Assembly (NCBI GenBank): GCA_023389575.1
Contig: JAEWEG010000080.1
Coordinates: 35,766 to 99,765 of the forward strand
Direction of reading: 5' to 3'
From: Chloroflexota bacterium
GTDB lineage: Bacteria; Chloroflexota; Chloroflexia; Thermomicrobiales; UBA6265
DNA length: 64,000 nucleotides
The notes beneath the pieces were generated by a model that saw only the letters and a program-made list of their open reading frames with translations, had not been told where the DNA came from and searched no databases. Positions 1 to 7,581 of this stretch are shown here, one piece after another (positions within the stretch are counted from its first letter, which is position 1; each line of letters opens with the position of its first letter). Position numbers and translations under genes: made by a program.

Positions 1-1344
1 GCCGGGCTTGCCCAGGAACGCGACAGTGGCGGCCACTACGACCGCTTCCGCAACCGGCTCATGTTCCCGATCCGCGACCGCGATGGCAACGTGATCGGCT
101 TCGGGGGCCGCGCCATGGGCGATGGCATCCCCAAGTACCTGAACTCGCCGCAGACACCGGTCTTCGACAAGAGCACCATCGTCTACGCCCTCGACCTGGC
201 TCGCGAGCCAATTCGCAAGGCTGGCGAGGTGGTGATCGTCGAAGGCTACATGGACTGCATCGCCGCCCATCAGTTCGGCCACGAGAATGTCGTGGCCTCG
301 ATGGGAACCGCCCTCACCGAATCCCAGGTGCAGGCGGTGAAGCGGGGCGCGGATCGCATAGTCCTGGCCCTTGACTCGGACGCCGCCGGGCAGATGGCGA
401 CCATCCGCGGCATCGAAACCATGCGCGACGCCCTCGACGCCGACGTTCAGCCGGTCCCGGACGCCACCGGCATCATCAGGTTCGAGCGCAAGCTGAAGAC
501 CGAGATCGCGGTCGTCCAGCTTCCCTCCGGGAAGGACCCGGACGAGCTGATCCGCAAGGCACCCGAATCCTGGCCGGGCATCGTAGCGTCGGCGAAGCCC
601 TTCATGGACTTCACCATCGACACCCTGGTTGCGCCTGTCGACCTCTCCAACGCCCGCCAGAAATCGGAGATCGTGAGCCAGATCGCGCCACTCCTGCAGC
701 AAATCCCGGACCGCATCGTCCAGGGCCACTACATCTCGCTGCTCGCCCGGAAGCTGGGACTGGAGGATCGCCTCGTCCTCGCCGAGGTCCGGAAGTCCAA
801 TATCGGCCGGCGCCCTTCCGCCCAGCGCCAGGGCGTTTCCCCGGAAGCCGTCGAGCGGGTCGCCCGTCGCACCACCGAAGACTACGTGGTCGCGTTGTTC
901 CTGAAGCATCCCGACCTGACGCGCGATGTCGCCGCGCGAATGCCTGTCGAGGAAATCGCCGACATTCGCAACCGGGAACTGGTCCGCATCCTCCAGGACA
1001 GCTCGGTCGCGGGTCTCACGCCCGAGCAGATCGTGGTCGCGCTGGACGACGAGCTCGCCAACCATGCCGAAAATCTTCTCGAATCGCTGGAAGGCCGGCC
1101 GGAACAGTTCCCCGGCCAGATCCACCGCGAGTCCGAGGAAATGCTCATGAAGCTCGGCAAGGAGCGCTACACCTTCCTCATGCGCCAGCTCGACTCCACG
1201 CTCAAGATGGCCCTGCTGGAGAACGACGCCGAAACGCTGACGTCGATCAAGGAGCAGATTGGCAAACTCGCCGAGCGCCATCGACAGTACTACCCGCCTC
1301 CGAGCCCCTACTTCCTCGACTCCCGATCACCGGGGCGCAACTAG
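1..1344 (+). CDS. dnaG: DNA primase DnaG, 3' part (5' end outside window)
   Basis: Makes the RNA primers for Okazaki fragments at the replication fork. The reading frame is open from base 1, so the zinc-binding domain and start codon lie upstream of the window. The visible 447 residues begin in the catalytic core. The TOPRIM motif EGYMD is near visible residue 81 and the metal-binding DSDAAG near residue 125. The last 150 or so residues fit the helical DnaB-interaction domain. The gene ends with TAG and is followed within 10 bases by a strong hairpin terminator. The common dnaG-rpoD arrangement is absent here; a tRNA follows instead. Identification is secure from the DnaG core motifs. Confidence 0.96.
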   Translation, partial: AGLAQERDSGGHYDRFRNRLMFPIRDRDGNVIGFGGRAMGDGIPKYLNSPQTPVFDKSTIVYALDLAREPIRKAGEVVIVEGYMDCIAAHQFGHENVVASMGTALTESQVQAVKRGADRIVLALDSDAAGQMATIRGIETMRDALDADVQPVPDATGIIRFERKLKTEIAVVQLPSGKDPDELIRKAPESWPGIVASAKPFMDFTIDTLVAPVDLSNARQKSEIVSQIAPLLQQIPDRIVQGHYISLLARKLGLEDRLVLAEVRKSNIGRRPSAQRQGVSPEAVERVARRTTEDYVVALFLKHPDLTRDVAARMPVEEIADIRNRELVRILQDSSVAGLTPEQIVVALDDELANHAENLLESLEGRPEQFPGQIHRESEEMLMKLGKERYTFLMRQLDSTLKMALLENDAETLTSIKEQIGKLAERHRQYYPPPSPYFLDSRSPGRN

Positions 1345-1353
1345 ACACAACAA

Positions 1354-1384
1354 AAAACGGAGCGGCGAAACGCCACTCCGTTTT
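1354..1384 (+). terminator. Rho-independent terminator after dnaG
   Basis: A stem of about 14 bp (one mismatch) with an AAA loop lies nine bases after the dnaG stop. It has A residues on the left arm and TTTTCT on the right, so it could stop transcription from either side, including read-through from the minus-strand tRNA-Pro. Confidence 0.85.
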
Positions 1385-1394
1385 CTCTCTTCAG

Positions 1395-1472
1395 TGGTCG
1401 GGGAGAGAGGATTCGAACCTCCGACCTCAGCGTCCCGAACGCTGCGCGCTCACCGGGCTGCGCCACTCCCCG
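1395..1472 (-). tRNA. tRNA-Pro (CGG anticodon)
   Basis: The minus strand folds as a cloverleaf. The acceptor stem is CGGGGAG/CTCCCCG, the anticodon stem CAGCG/CGCTG encloses the loop TTCGGGA, and the T arm contains GGTTCGAATCC. The anticodon is CGG, reading the proline codon CCG. CCA is encoded. It runs convergent to dnaG. Confidence 0.95.
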
Positions 1473-1587
1473 CGACCGTCGGCAAGCATACACCGAGGGT
1501 AGTCGCCACGGCAATGATTCCGCCAAAATGGACGGGAATCACTTCGCTGATCCACCCTTTCCGGCGGGCAACCTGCCTCCCGATCTG

Positions 1588-1617
1588 TTGTATCATCCCA
1601 TCACAATCACATACCGT
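1588..1617 (+). promoter_or_regulatory. Candidate promoter for tRNA-Arg(CCT)
   Basis: TTGTAT and TACCGT are separated by 18 bases and sit 15 bases upstream of the tRNA 5' end, the expected place for a sigma-70-type promoter. The -10 match is modest. Confidence 0.4.
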
Positions 1618-1631
1618 ACTCGCAAGTACGT

Positions 1632-1707
1632 GCCCGTGTAGCTCAGTGGATAGAGCGCCACCGTCCTAAGGTGGGCGTCGGGGGTTCGAATCCCTCCGCG
1701 GGTGCCA
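1632..1707 (+). tRNA. tRNA-Arg (CCT anticodon)
   Basis: Complete cloverleaf of 76 bases with CCA encoded. The anticodon stem CCACC/GGTGG encloses the loop GTCCTAA, giving anticodon CCT for the codon AGG. The D arm contains AGCTCAGTGGATAGAGC and the T arm GGTTCGAATCC. The acceptor stem has a G-T first pair. Confidence 0.95.
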
Positions 1708-1807
1708 ATAAGGCGAGTGGCGAAATCTTCGCTCCATACCGGCCAGCCCTCCCACTGAACGTTCGAGTCTCCACCTCTGGGTAGACACGAGGAAAGTGAA
1801 AGGATCG

Positions 1808-2407
1808 ATGTGGCCCATGGAACTGCACATCCGCTCAAATGGAACCAAAGTCACCCCCGGGATGCGCGAGTTCATCGACCGCCGGATGTCCAAGCTCGAC
1901 AAACTCGCCGACCACGTCGTCGACGCCAAGCTTGAACTCCGCACCGAGGAAACCCGCACCGGTACCGAAGTCACCGTTGCCCAGCTCACGCTCCAGACCG
2001 GACGCCACGTTCTCCGCGCCGAGGAACACGACCCCGAGGCCGCCAAGGCGATTGACGCCGTCATCGACAAGCTCGTCACCCAGGTGCGTCGCTACACCGA
2101 CAAGCGCAAGTCGCGGAAGAAGCGCGGCGTGCCAGCGCACGTCATGTCGGACATCCCCGCCGACCTTGGCAATTACGGCGAGAGCCTGCTGGCGGAAACC
2201 AATAGCGTCGACGCCGAGGAAGACACAAGCGTCGTGCGCACCAAGCGCTTCGAAATGAAACCAATGCTCGTCGCCGAGGCTATCGACCAGATGGAACTGG
2301 TCGGCCACGACTTCTTCTTGTTCCACAACATGGACGAGAACGAACTCAACGTGCTGTACCGCCGCCGCGACGGCTCATACGGCCTGCTGGCTCCCGCCGC
2401 CGGCTAA
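1808..2407 (+). CDS. hpf: Ribosome hibernation promoting factor, long form
   Basis: Binds the 30S decoding region and pairs ribosomes into inactive 100S dimers during starvation. The 199-residue product has the two domains of the long form. Residues 4 to about 105 form the S30Ae/YfiA-like domain. The last 55 residues hold the conserved dimerisation domain (motifs FEMKPM, EAIDQMELVGHDFF, YRRRDGSYGL). I chose the ATG at 1808, which follows AAAGGA. A GTG at 1796 and an ATG at 1817 are alternatives differing only in a few N-terminal residues. It is a single gene ending in a bidirectional terminator. Short-form HPF and RaiA lack the C-terminal domain seen here, so the long-form call is firm. Confidence 0.95.
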   Translation: MWPMELHIRSNGTKVTPGMREFIDRRMSKLDKLADHVVDAKLELRTEETRTGTEVTVAQLTLQTGRHVLRAEEHDPEAAKAIDAVIDKLVTQVRRYTDKRKSRKKRGVPAHVMSDIPADLGNYGESLLAETNSVDAEEDTSVVRTKRFEMKPMLVAEAIDQMELVGHDFFLFHNMDENELNVLYRRRDGSYGLLAPAAG

Positions 2408-2430
2408 GCACAAACAATCGATGGGAAAAG

Positions 2431-2462
2431 CAAACGCCAGGCGAATTCTCGCCTGGCGTTTG
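2431..2462. terminator. Bidirectional terminator between hpf and the small minus-strand gene
   Basis: Perfect 14-bp stem (CAAACGCCAGGCGA and its complement) with loop ATTC. T-rich runs lie on both flanks. It lies between the convergent stop codons of hpf and the 2489-2821 gene. Confidence 0.85.
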
Positions 2463-2488
2463 TTTGTTCAATGCGCGCGACCGGGAAG

Positions 2489-2821
2489 CTAGTCCTTTTT
2501 CTTCTGGTCCTTGTAGAACTTCTTTGTCTTCGGAATCGGTCTCGCGTCTTCCTCTTCGCGAATCGCCCGCAACTCTTCGGACCGGCGTTCCAGTTGCTCT
2601 TCCAGCTTCACGAAATCGTTGTATACCACCGGATCGGCGTTTGAAACCGGCGTTCGCATCAACATCCGGACCAGTTGCAGAAGCGAACCAGCCGCCGCCT
2701 GCTGGGCCGCTGGGAGCGCGGCCCGTTCCATGATCGCGTCAACCAGCTTTACCGATTTCTGGCTGGCGCCATTCTCTATCAAACGACCGCGAATCTCCTG
2801 GAGCCCTTGCGTCACGTTCAT
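2489..2821 (-). CDS. Small hypothetical protein with basic tail
   Basis: I do not recognise a family. From the ATG at 2821 (preceded by GAGAGATGGA) the product has 110 residues. The first 60 look helical, including SVKLVDAIMER and a Leu/Met-rich stretch. Residues 68-92 are highly charged and could form a short coiled coil (EEQLERRSEELRAIREEED). The tail is lysine-rich (KTKKFYKDQKKKD). There is no signal peptide, membrane segment or cysteine motif. The frame can be opened further upstream to 2887, but that extension lacks an evident ribosome site. The gene stands alone between hpf (convergent) and thiD (divergent). A soluble nucleic-acid or ribosome partner is possible from composition only. 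Confidence 0.6.
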   Translation of the reverse strand: MNVTQGLQEIRGRLIENGASQKSVKLVDAIMERAALPAAQQAAAGSLLQLVRMLMRTPVSNADPVVYNDFVKLEEQLERRSEELRAIREEEDARPIPKTKKFYKDQKKKD

Positions 2822-2955
2822 TAGCAGTCCATCTCTCGCGTCAACGCTACAATCAGTCGCCGCAAGTATATGCGCTCGCGGCCACACGCCTGTGGGACAA
2901 TCTCAGGCATTGACCGGCTAAACGCCCGCCCAGTACCCCGTGGAGCTTTCTCAAC

Positions 2956-3789
2956 ATGTCCAATCAGATTCCCAAAGCCATGACGATCGCCGGGTCAGAT
3001 TCCGGCGCTGGCGCGGGTATCCAGGCCGATCTCAAGACCTTCCAGGCCCTTGGCGTCTTCGGCACCTCCGTCCTCACCGCCGTCACGGCTCAGAACACCG
3101 TCGAGGTCGCCGCCATCGCCGAGGTCCCCGACGAGGTGGTCATCGCCCAAATCGACACGGTCGCCGAGGACATCGGCTACGACGCGGTGAAGACCGGCAT
3201 GCTGAGCAGCAAGTCCATCATCGGCAACGTCGCCGACCGGCTCGAGGCGTGGGGCCATCGCTGGCTCGTGGTTGACCCCGTGATGGTCTCAAAGTCCGGC
3301 GCCCCCCTGCTCCAACCCGACGCCATCGACGTCCTGAAGTCCGATCTCCTGCCGAAGGCCGCCATCGTCACCCCTAATATCCCCGAGGCCCAAATCCTGG
3401 CGGACATGGATATCGTCACGCCGGGCGACATCCGGGAGGCCGCGCGCAAGATCGCGGCCCTCGGCCCTGGAATCGTCATCATGAAGGGCGGCCACCTCGA
3501 TGGCCCGGCCGTCGACCTGGTCTTCGACGGCGCATCCTTCCTGCCGGTCGAGGGCGAACGCATCGACACGAAGAATACCCACGGCACCGGCTGCACCTTC
3601 TCGGCCGCCATCACCGCGTTCCTCGCCCATGGAATCGAGCCGATCGAATCGATCCAGCTCGCCAAGCGTTATCTGGAAGCGGCCCTGGTCAACTCGGTCA
3701 GCATTGGGGAGGGACATTCCCCCGTAAACCACGACACGCCGCTGCCCCCGGAGGTCCTGGCGGTCCTTGCCTCCAAGGTCCAGGCGTGA
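2956..3789 (+). CDS. thiD: Hydroxymethylpyrimidine kinase / HMP-phosphate kinase
   Basis: Phosphorylates 4-amino-5-hydroxymethyl-2-methylpyrimidine twice to give HMP pyrophosphate for thiamine synthesis. The 277-residue product is a ribokinase-fold protein of normal length. It has the N-terminal MTIAGSDSGAGAGIQADLK signature, the central VDPVM and PN(I)PEA elements, and the anion-hole motif THGTGCTFS near residue 210 containing the catalytic cysteine region. Its TGA stop overlaps the GTG start of thiE, so the two are translationally coupled. No TPP riboswitch could be seen in the 134 bases upstream. Pyridoxal kinases share the fold, but the thiE neighbour decides for ThiD. Confidence 0.94.
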   Translation: MSNQIPKAMTIAGSDSGAGAGIQADLKTFQALGVFGTSVLTAVTAQNTVEVAAIAEVPDEVVIAQIDTVAEDIGYDAVKTGMLSSKSIIGNVADRLEAWGHRWLVVDPVMVSKSGAPLLQPDAIDVLKSDLLPKAAIVTPNIPEAQILADMDIVTPGDIREAARKIAALGPGIVIMKGGHLDGPAVDLVFDGASFLPVEGERIDTKNTHGTGCTFSAAITAFLAHGIEPIESIQLAKRYLEAALVNSVSIGEGHSPVNHDTPLPPEVLAVLASKVQA

Positions 3790-4421
3790 TCGCACCCGCC
3801 AGCCTGCGGCTCTACCTGGTCCTCGATCCCGCCGCCATCGGCGACCGGAACCCGCTGGAACTCTGCCAGAAGGTGATCGAGGCGGGGGTGGCCTGTCTCC
3901 AGATTCGCTGGAAATCGGCCACCGACCGCGAGATCATCGACCTCGCCCGCGCCCTGCTCCCGATCACATCGGGAGCCAACGTGCCACTCATCATCAACGA
4001 CCGGGTCGACCTGGCTCTCGCCAGCGGCGCGGAAGGTGTCCACCTCGGTGTCGATGACCTCCCGCTGGAGGACGCTCGCCGGCTCGCTGGCAACGACTTC
4101 ATCATTGGCTACTCGCCCGATACGGACGCCGGCATCAGCCAGGCCACCGGCCTGGCGAGTTACCTCGGTATCGGGCCGCTCTTCACCACGGCGACCAAGG
4201 CGGACGCCGGCGGCGCGCTGGGCCCAGAGGAATATGCCCGCCGACGGGCGTTGAGCCCGCTCCCCACCGTCGCCATCGGCGGCATCGACGCTTCCAACGC
4301 CCACCAGGCATTCGGAACGGGAGCGGATGGCATCGCGGTGGTGTCCGCGATACTGGGAGCGAGCGATCCCGTCGCGGCCACCGAGGAACTCAGTCGGGTG
4401 GCGGCTGGATTCGTATCCTGA
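3786..4421 (+). CDS. thiE: Thiamine-phosphate synthase
   Basis: Joins HMP pyrophosphate to thiazole phosphate to make thiamine phosphate. The 211-residue TIM barrel carries the family landmarks: LQIRWK near residue 38, LIINDRVDLAL near 80, GVHLGVDDLP near 95, the loop YLGIGPLFTTATK near 135, and AIGGID near 175. The expected Asp after the Arg of the first motif is Trp, a mild departure from LQLRDK. It begins with GTG inside the stop of thiD. The last 32 bases overlap the 3' end of the convergent alkyltransferase-like gene. Other thiamine genes (thiC, thiG) are not in the window. Confidence 0.93.
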   Translation: MIAPASLRLYLVLDPAAIGDRNPLELCQKVIEAGVACLQIRWKSATDREIIDLARALLPITSGANVPLIINDRVDLALASGAEGVHLGVDDLPLEDARRLAGNDFIIGYSPDTDAGISQATGLASYLGIGPLFTTATKADAGGALGPEEYARRRALSPLPTVAIGGIDASNAHQAFGTGADGIAVVSAILGASDPVAATEELSRVAAGFVS

Positions 4422-4845
4422 ACAGGTCCGCCAGTTCCGGATCGTCCGCCGGATCCCACAGGCACTCCTCCAGGTCCACGGTGATATCGTCCAGGAACGG
4501 CACATCCTCGGCCAGCAGCAGGTCACGCATCCTGTTCCTGTCGCCAAACGCCATGGCGCCCGACAGGACCCCCTGTCGGTTCACCACGCGATGGGCGGGC
4601 AATCCATGGCCCTCGTGCAGGCCGCCTAGCGCCCACCCCACCATCCTGGCCGATCTCGGGGATCCAAGCGCCGCCGCGATACGTCCATAGGTTGTGACGA
4701 ATCCCTCGGGTATCCTGGCCACCACCAGCGCCACCCGCTCGGGGAATGGCAGGGCATCTCGTCTCGCGTCCCGCACGACCTCGCTTGCTCCCCCCGCCGA
4801 TTCAGGCTGTCGTGGCCGTTGTGGCCCCGGCGTATACTCGTTCAT
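4390..4845 (-). CDS. Alkyltransferase-like protein (ATL, non-catalytic MGMT homologue)
   Basis: The 151-residue product matches the DNA-binding domain of O6-alkylguanine-DNA alkyltransferases. Residues 46-73 (PEGFVTTYGRIAAALGSPRSARMVG) cover the helix-turn-helix with the Arg finger region. The active-site motif PCHRV is replaced by PAHRV at residues 83-87, so the acceptor cysteine is absent. Proteins with this change (Atl1, YbaZ/eATL) flip out O6-alkylguanine and hand the lesion to nucleotide excision repair rather than repairing it themselves. A charged 25-residue N-terminal extension and a C-terminal acidic segment flank the domain. It is divergent from secA and overlaps the end of thiE by 32 bases. 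Repair via NER is an inference from the family; uvrA is 26 kb away. Confidence 0.88.
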   Translation of the reverse strand: MNEYTPGPQRPRQPESAGGASEVVRDARRDALPFPERVALVVARIPEGFVTTYGRIAAALGSPRSARMVGWALGGLHEGHGLPAHRVVNRQGVLSGAMAFGDRNRMRDLLLAEDVPFLDDITVDLEECLWDPADDPELADLFRIRIQPPPD

Positions 4846-4904
4846 GGCACACGTGCCCTCGACATCGACTCAACGTCGGACCCCACCATTGGAGATTCCG
4901 GACC

Positions 4905-7490
4905 ATGCGCTCTTTCTTCTCTCGCCTGCTTGGCGACTCCCCGGACAAGGAACTCCGGGAACTTGACCCCATTGTCAATGAAATCAACGAACTCGAACCC
5001 GAGTTCGAGAAGCTGTCGCAGGACGACCTGCGCAAGCTCATGACCGAGTACCGCGAAGAATACGAGGAAGAAGGCGACCTCGACGACTTCCTGCCCAACG
5101 TCTTCGCCGCGGTTCGCGAGGCCGCGAAGCGGACCCGCGGGCAGCGTCATTTCGATGTCCAGCTCATGGGCGGTATAGCGCTGCATGAAGGCAAGATCGC
5201 CGAGATGAAGACCGGTGAAGGCAAGACCCTCACCTCGTCACTCGCGCTCACCCTTAACGCCCTTTCGGGACGTGGCGCCCACCTAGTTACCCCGAACGAT
5301 TACCTCGCCAAGCGCGACGCGCAGGAAATGGGGCTCATCTACGACTACCTCGGCATCTCCGTCGGAGTGCTCCAGCACGACGCCGCCTACATCTACGATG
5401 CCGACCACATCACCGAGGACGAGTCACTCGCGCGCCTCCGGCCAGTTCCGCGCCGCGAGGCATATCGCGCCGATATCCTCTACTCGACGAACAACGAGCT
5501 TGGATTCGACTACCTGCGCGACAACATGGTGGTCGACCCCGCCAACCTCGTGCAGAGCGATCTCAACTACGCCATCGTCGACGAGGTCGATAACATCCTG
5601 ATCGACGAGGCCCGCACGCCGCTCATCATCTCCGGGCCGGCGGGCGACGCCACCGACCGCTACTACCAGTTCGCCCAGATCGTGAAGCAACTGCGTAAGG
5701 ACCGCGATTACGAGGTCGACGTCAAGCACCGGAGCGCCACGCTCACCGAGGACGGCATCGACAAAGTCGAGCAGCTCGCCGGCATCCCGTCGGGCGAGAG
5801 CATCTACGACGAGCGCTACGTCGAACTCACCCACTACCTCGAACAGGCCCTCTCCGCGCACGCCATCTACCAACGCGACAAGGACTACATCGTTCGCGAT
5901 GGCGAGGTCATCATCATCGACGAGTTCACCGGCCGCATGATGGTCGGCCGACGCTACAGCGAGGGCCTTCACCAGGCGATCGAGGCCAAGGAGAACGTTC
6001 GCGTCCGCCGCCAGAACGTGACCATGGCCACCATCACCTTCCAGAACTATTTCCGGATGTACGACAAGCTCGCCGGCATGACGGGTACCGCCGAAACCGA
6101 GTCGGAAGAGTTCTTCCGCATCTACAACCTGCCGGTGGTCACCATCCCCACCAACCGCGAGATGATTCGCGACGACGCGGGCGATCTCATCTTCAAGACC
6201 GAGGCTGGCAAGTTCAAGGCCGTGGTTCGCGAGATCGAGGAGATGCAGAAAATCGGCCGACCCGTGCTGGTCGGCACCACCTCGGTCGAAAAGTCCGAGG
6301 AACTGAGCCAGATGCTGACCCAGCGCGGCATCCAGCATTCGGTGTTGAACGCCAAGCACCACGAACGCGAGGCGGCGATCGTCGCCGAGGCGGGCCGCCG
6401 TGGGGCCGTCACCATCGCCACCAACATGGCCGGTCGTGGTACAGACATCCAGCTGGAAGAAGGCATCGCCGAGGCGGGCGGGCTCCATATCATCGGCACC
6501 GAGCGCCACGAATCCCGCCGCATCGACAACCAGCTTCGCGGTCGCGCGGGTCGCCAGGGCGATCCCGGATCGTCCCGCTTCTTCGTGTCGCTGGAAGACG
6601 AGTTGATGCGCCGGTTCGGCAGCGAGCGGGTCGGCAACCTCATGGACCGGATGGGCCTGGAGGAAGACGAGCCGATCGAGCACCGGCTCATCTCCAAGTC
6701 CATTGAGAGCGCCCAGACCAAGGTCGAGGGCCACAACTTCGATCGCCGGAAGCACGTCGTTGAATACGACGACGTGATGAACCGGCATCGCGAAGTCATT
6801 TACAAAGACCGTCGCAAGATCGTCGCCGGCGAGGACATCCACGAGAAGGTGATCGAGCTCATCGAGGACGAGATCGAGTTCATCGTCGAGAGCCATAGCG
6901 ATGAGAAGGCTCGGAGCATCGACCTCGAGGCCGTGCTCAACGCCTACGACGCCATCGTGCCGGGCCGAACCGTCACCGCCGAGGAACTCGAGGGCCTTTC
7001 CCACGACGACCTGGTCGATCGCCTCGCGGACGAAGCCGATGCCGAACTCGAGCGGGTCGCCAGCCGCTTCCCCGAGGGCTCCATGGAGAAGGTCGAACGC
7101 CACGTCCTCCTCATGGTCATCGACAAGCTCTGGGTCGACCATCTCACCGCCATGGACGATCTCCGCCAGGGCGTCGGCCTTCAGGCCTATGGTCAGAAGG
7201 ACCCGTTGGTGGTCTACAAGACCGAGGGGTATCGGGCTTACGGACAATTGCAGCAGAACATCCAACACGACGTGGTTCGAGCGCTGTACCGGGTGCAGCC
7301 TGCCGCCGCCCAGCAACCGGTGCAGACACGCGTCACCGCAGCCGAAACGAGCACGAACGCCGCCGAGGACACGTCCGCCCGGCCCGCGCAGCGGAAGGCG
7401 AACAAGGTGAAGCCAAACCAGCCGTGCCCCTGCGGAAGCGGCAAGAAGTACAAGTTCTGCCACGGCGCTGCGTCCAAGGTCGCCGTGTAG
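4905..7490 (+). CDS. secA: Preprotein translocase ATPase SecA
   Basis: Motor that drives unfolded preproteins through SecYEG. The ATG at 4905 has GGAG ten bases upstream and gives 861 residues starting MRSFFSRLLG, typical for the family. The frame is open further upstream but that part reads as non-family sequence. Walker A is MKTGEGKTL near residue 105 and the DEAD-like DEVD is followed by ILIDEARTPLIISG. The second nucleotide fold contains TNMAGRGTDI. The C-terminus ends with the zinc-binding CPCGSGKKYKFCHG, the SecB or ribosome docking tail. The gene is followed at once by a strong terminator and is monocistronic. Confidence 0.98.
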   Translation: MRSFFSRLLGDSPDKELRELDPIVNEINELEPEFEKLSQDDLRKLMTEYREEYEEEGDLDDFLPNVFAAVREAAKRTRGQRHFDVQLMGGIALHEGKIAEMKTGEGKTLTSSLALTLNALSGRGAHLVTPNDYLAKRDAQEMGLIYDYLGISVGVLQHDAAYIYDADHITEDESLARLRPVPRREAYRADILYSTNNELGFDYLRDNMVVDPANLVQSDLNYAIVDEVDNILIDEARTPLIISGPAGDATDRYYQFAQIVKQLRKDRDYEVDVKHRSATLTEDGIDKVEQLAGIPSGESIYDERYVELTHYLEQALSAHAIYQRDKDYIVRDGEVIIIDEFTGRMMVGRRYSEGLHQAIEAKENVRVRRQNVTMATITFQNYFRMYDKLAGMTGTAETESEEFFRIYNLPVVTIPTNREMIRDDAGDLIFKTEAGKFKAVVREIEEMQKIGRPVLVGTTSVEKSEELSQMLTQRGIQHSVLNAKHHEREAAIVAEAGRRGAVTIATNMAGRGTDIQLEEGIAEAGGLHIIGTERHESRRIDNQLRGRAGRQGDPGSSRFFVSLEDELMRRFGSERVGNLMDRMGLEEDEPIEHRLISKSIESAQTKVEGHNFDRRKHVVEYDDVMNRHREVIYKDRRKIVAGEDIHEKVIELIEDEIEFIVESHSDEKARSIDLEAVLNAYDAIVPGRTVTAEELEGLSHDDLVDRLADEADAELERVASRFPEGSMEKVERHVLLMVIDKLWVDHLTAMDDLRQGVGLQAYGQKDPLVVYKTEGYRAYGQLQQNIQHDVVRALYRVQPAAAQQPVQTRVTAAETSTNAAEDTSARPAQRKANKVKPNQPCPCGSGKKYKFCHGAASKVAV

Positions 7491-7510
7491 CGGTCGAACG
7501 CCCACGAACG

Positions 7511-7546
7511 AAAAGACCCGGCTGGGAAAACCAGCCGGGTCTTTTT
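7511..7546. terminator. Terminator between secA and the amphipathic-repeat gene
   Basis: Perfect 15-bp stem starting AAAAGACCCGGCTGG with a 5-base loop and a T tract. It lies 20 bases after the secA stop and 36 bases before the convergent gene's stop. The A/T-rich flanks let it work both ways. Confidence 0.9.
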
Positions 7547-7581
7547 CAAGTTCGCGCGAGCCGATTTGGACCGGGACTTCC

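Noticed and set aside
2822..2955. TPP riboswitch upstream of thiD-thiE
   Set aside because: The gap lacks the conserved CTGAGA and ACCTGATCTGG-type elements in the proper order and is short; no thi-box could be assembled.
4746..4904. Upstream extension of SecA to 4746
   Set aside because: The added residues have no family similarity and overlap the divergent ATL gene. The ATG at 4905 has GGAG at a good distance.
5424..7505. Long minus-strand open frame opposite secA (693 codons)
   Set aside because: It is a mirror of the GC-rich secA codon pattern. The translation is Val/Asp/Gly/Leu-rich without motifs, and no ribosome site precedes it.
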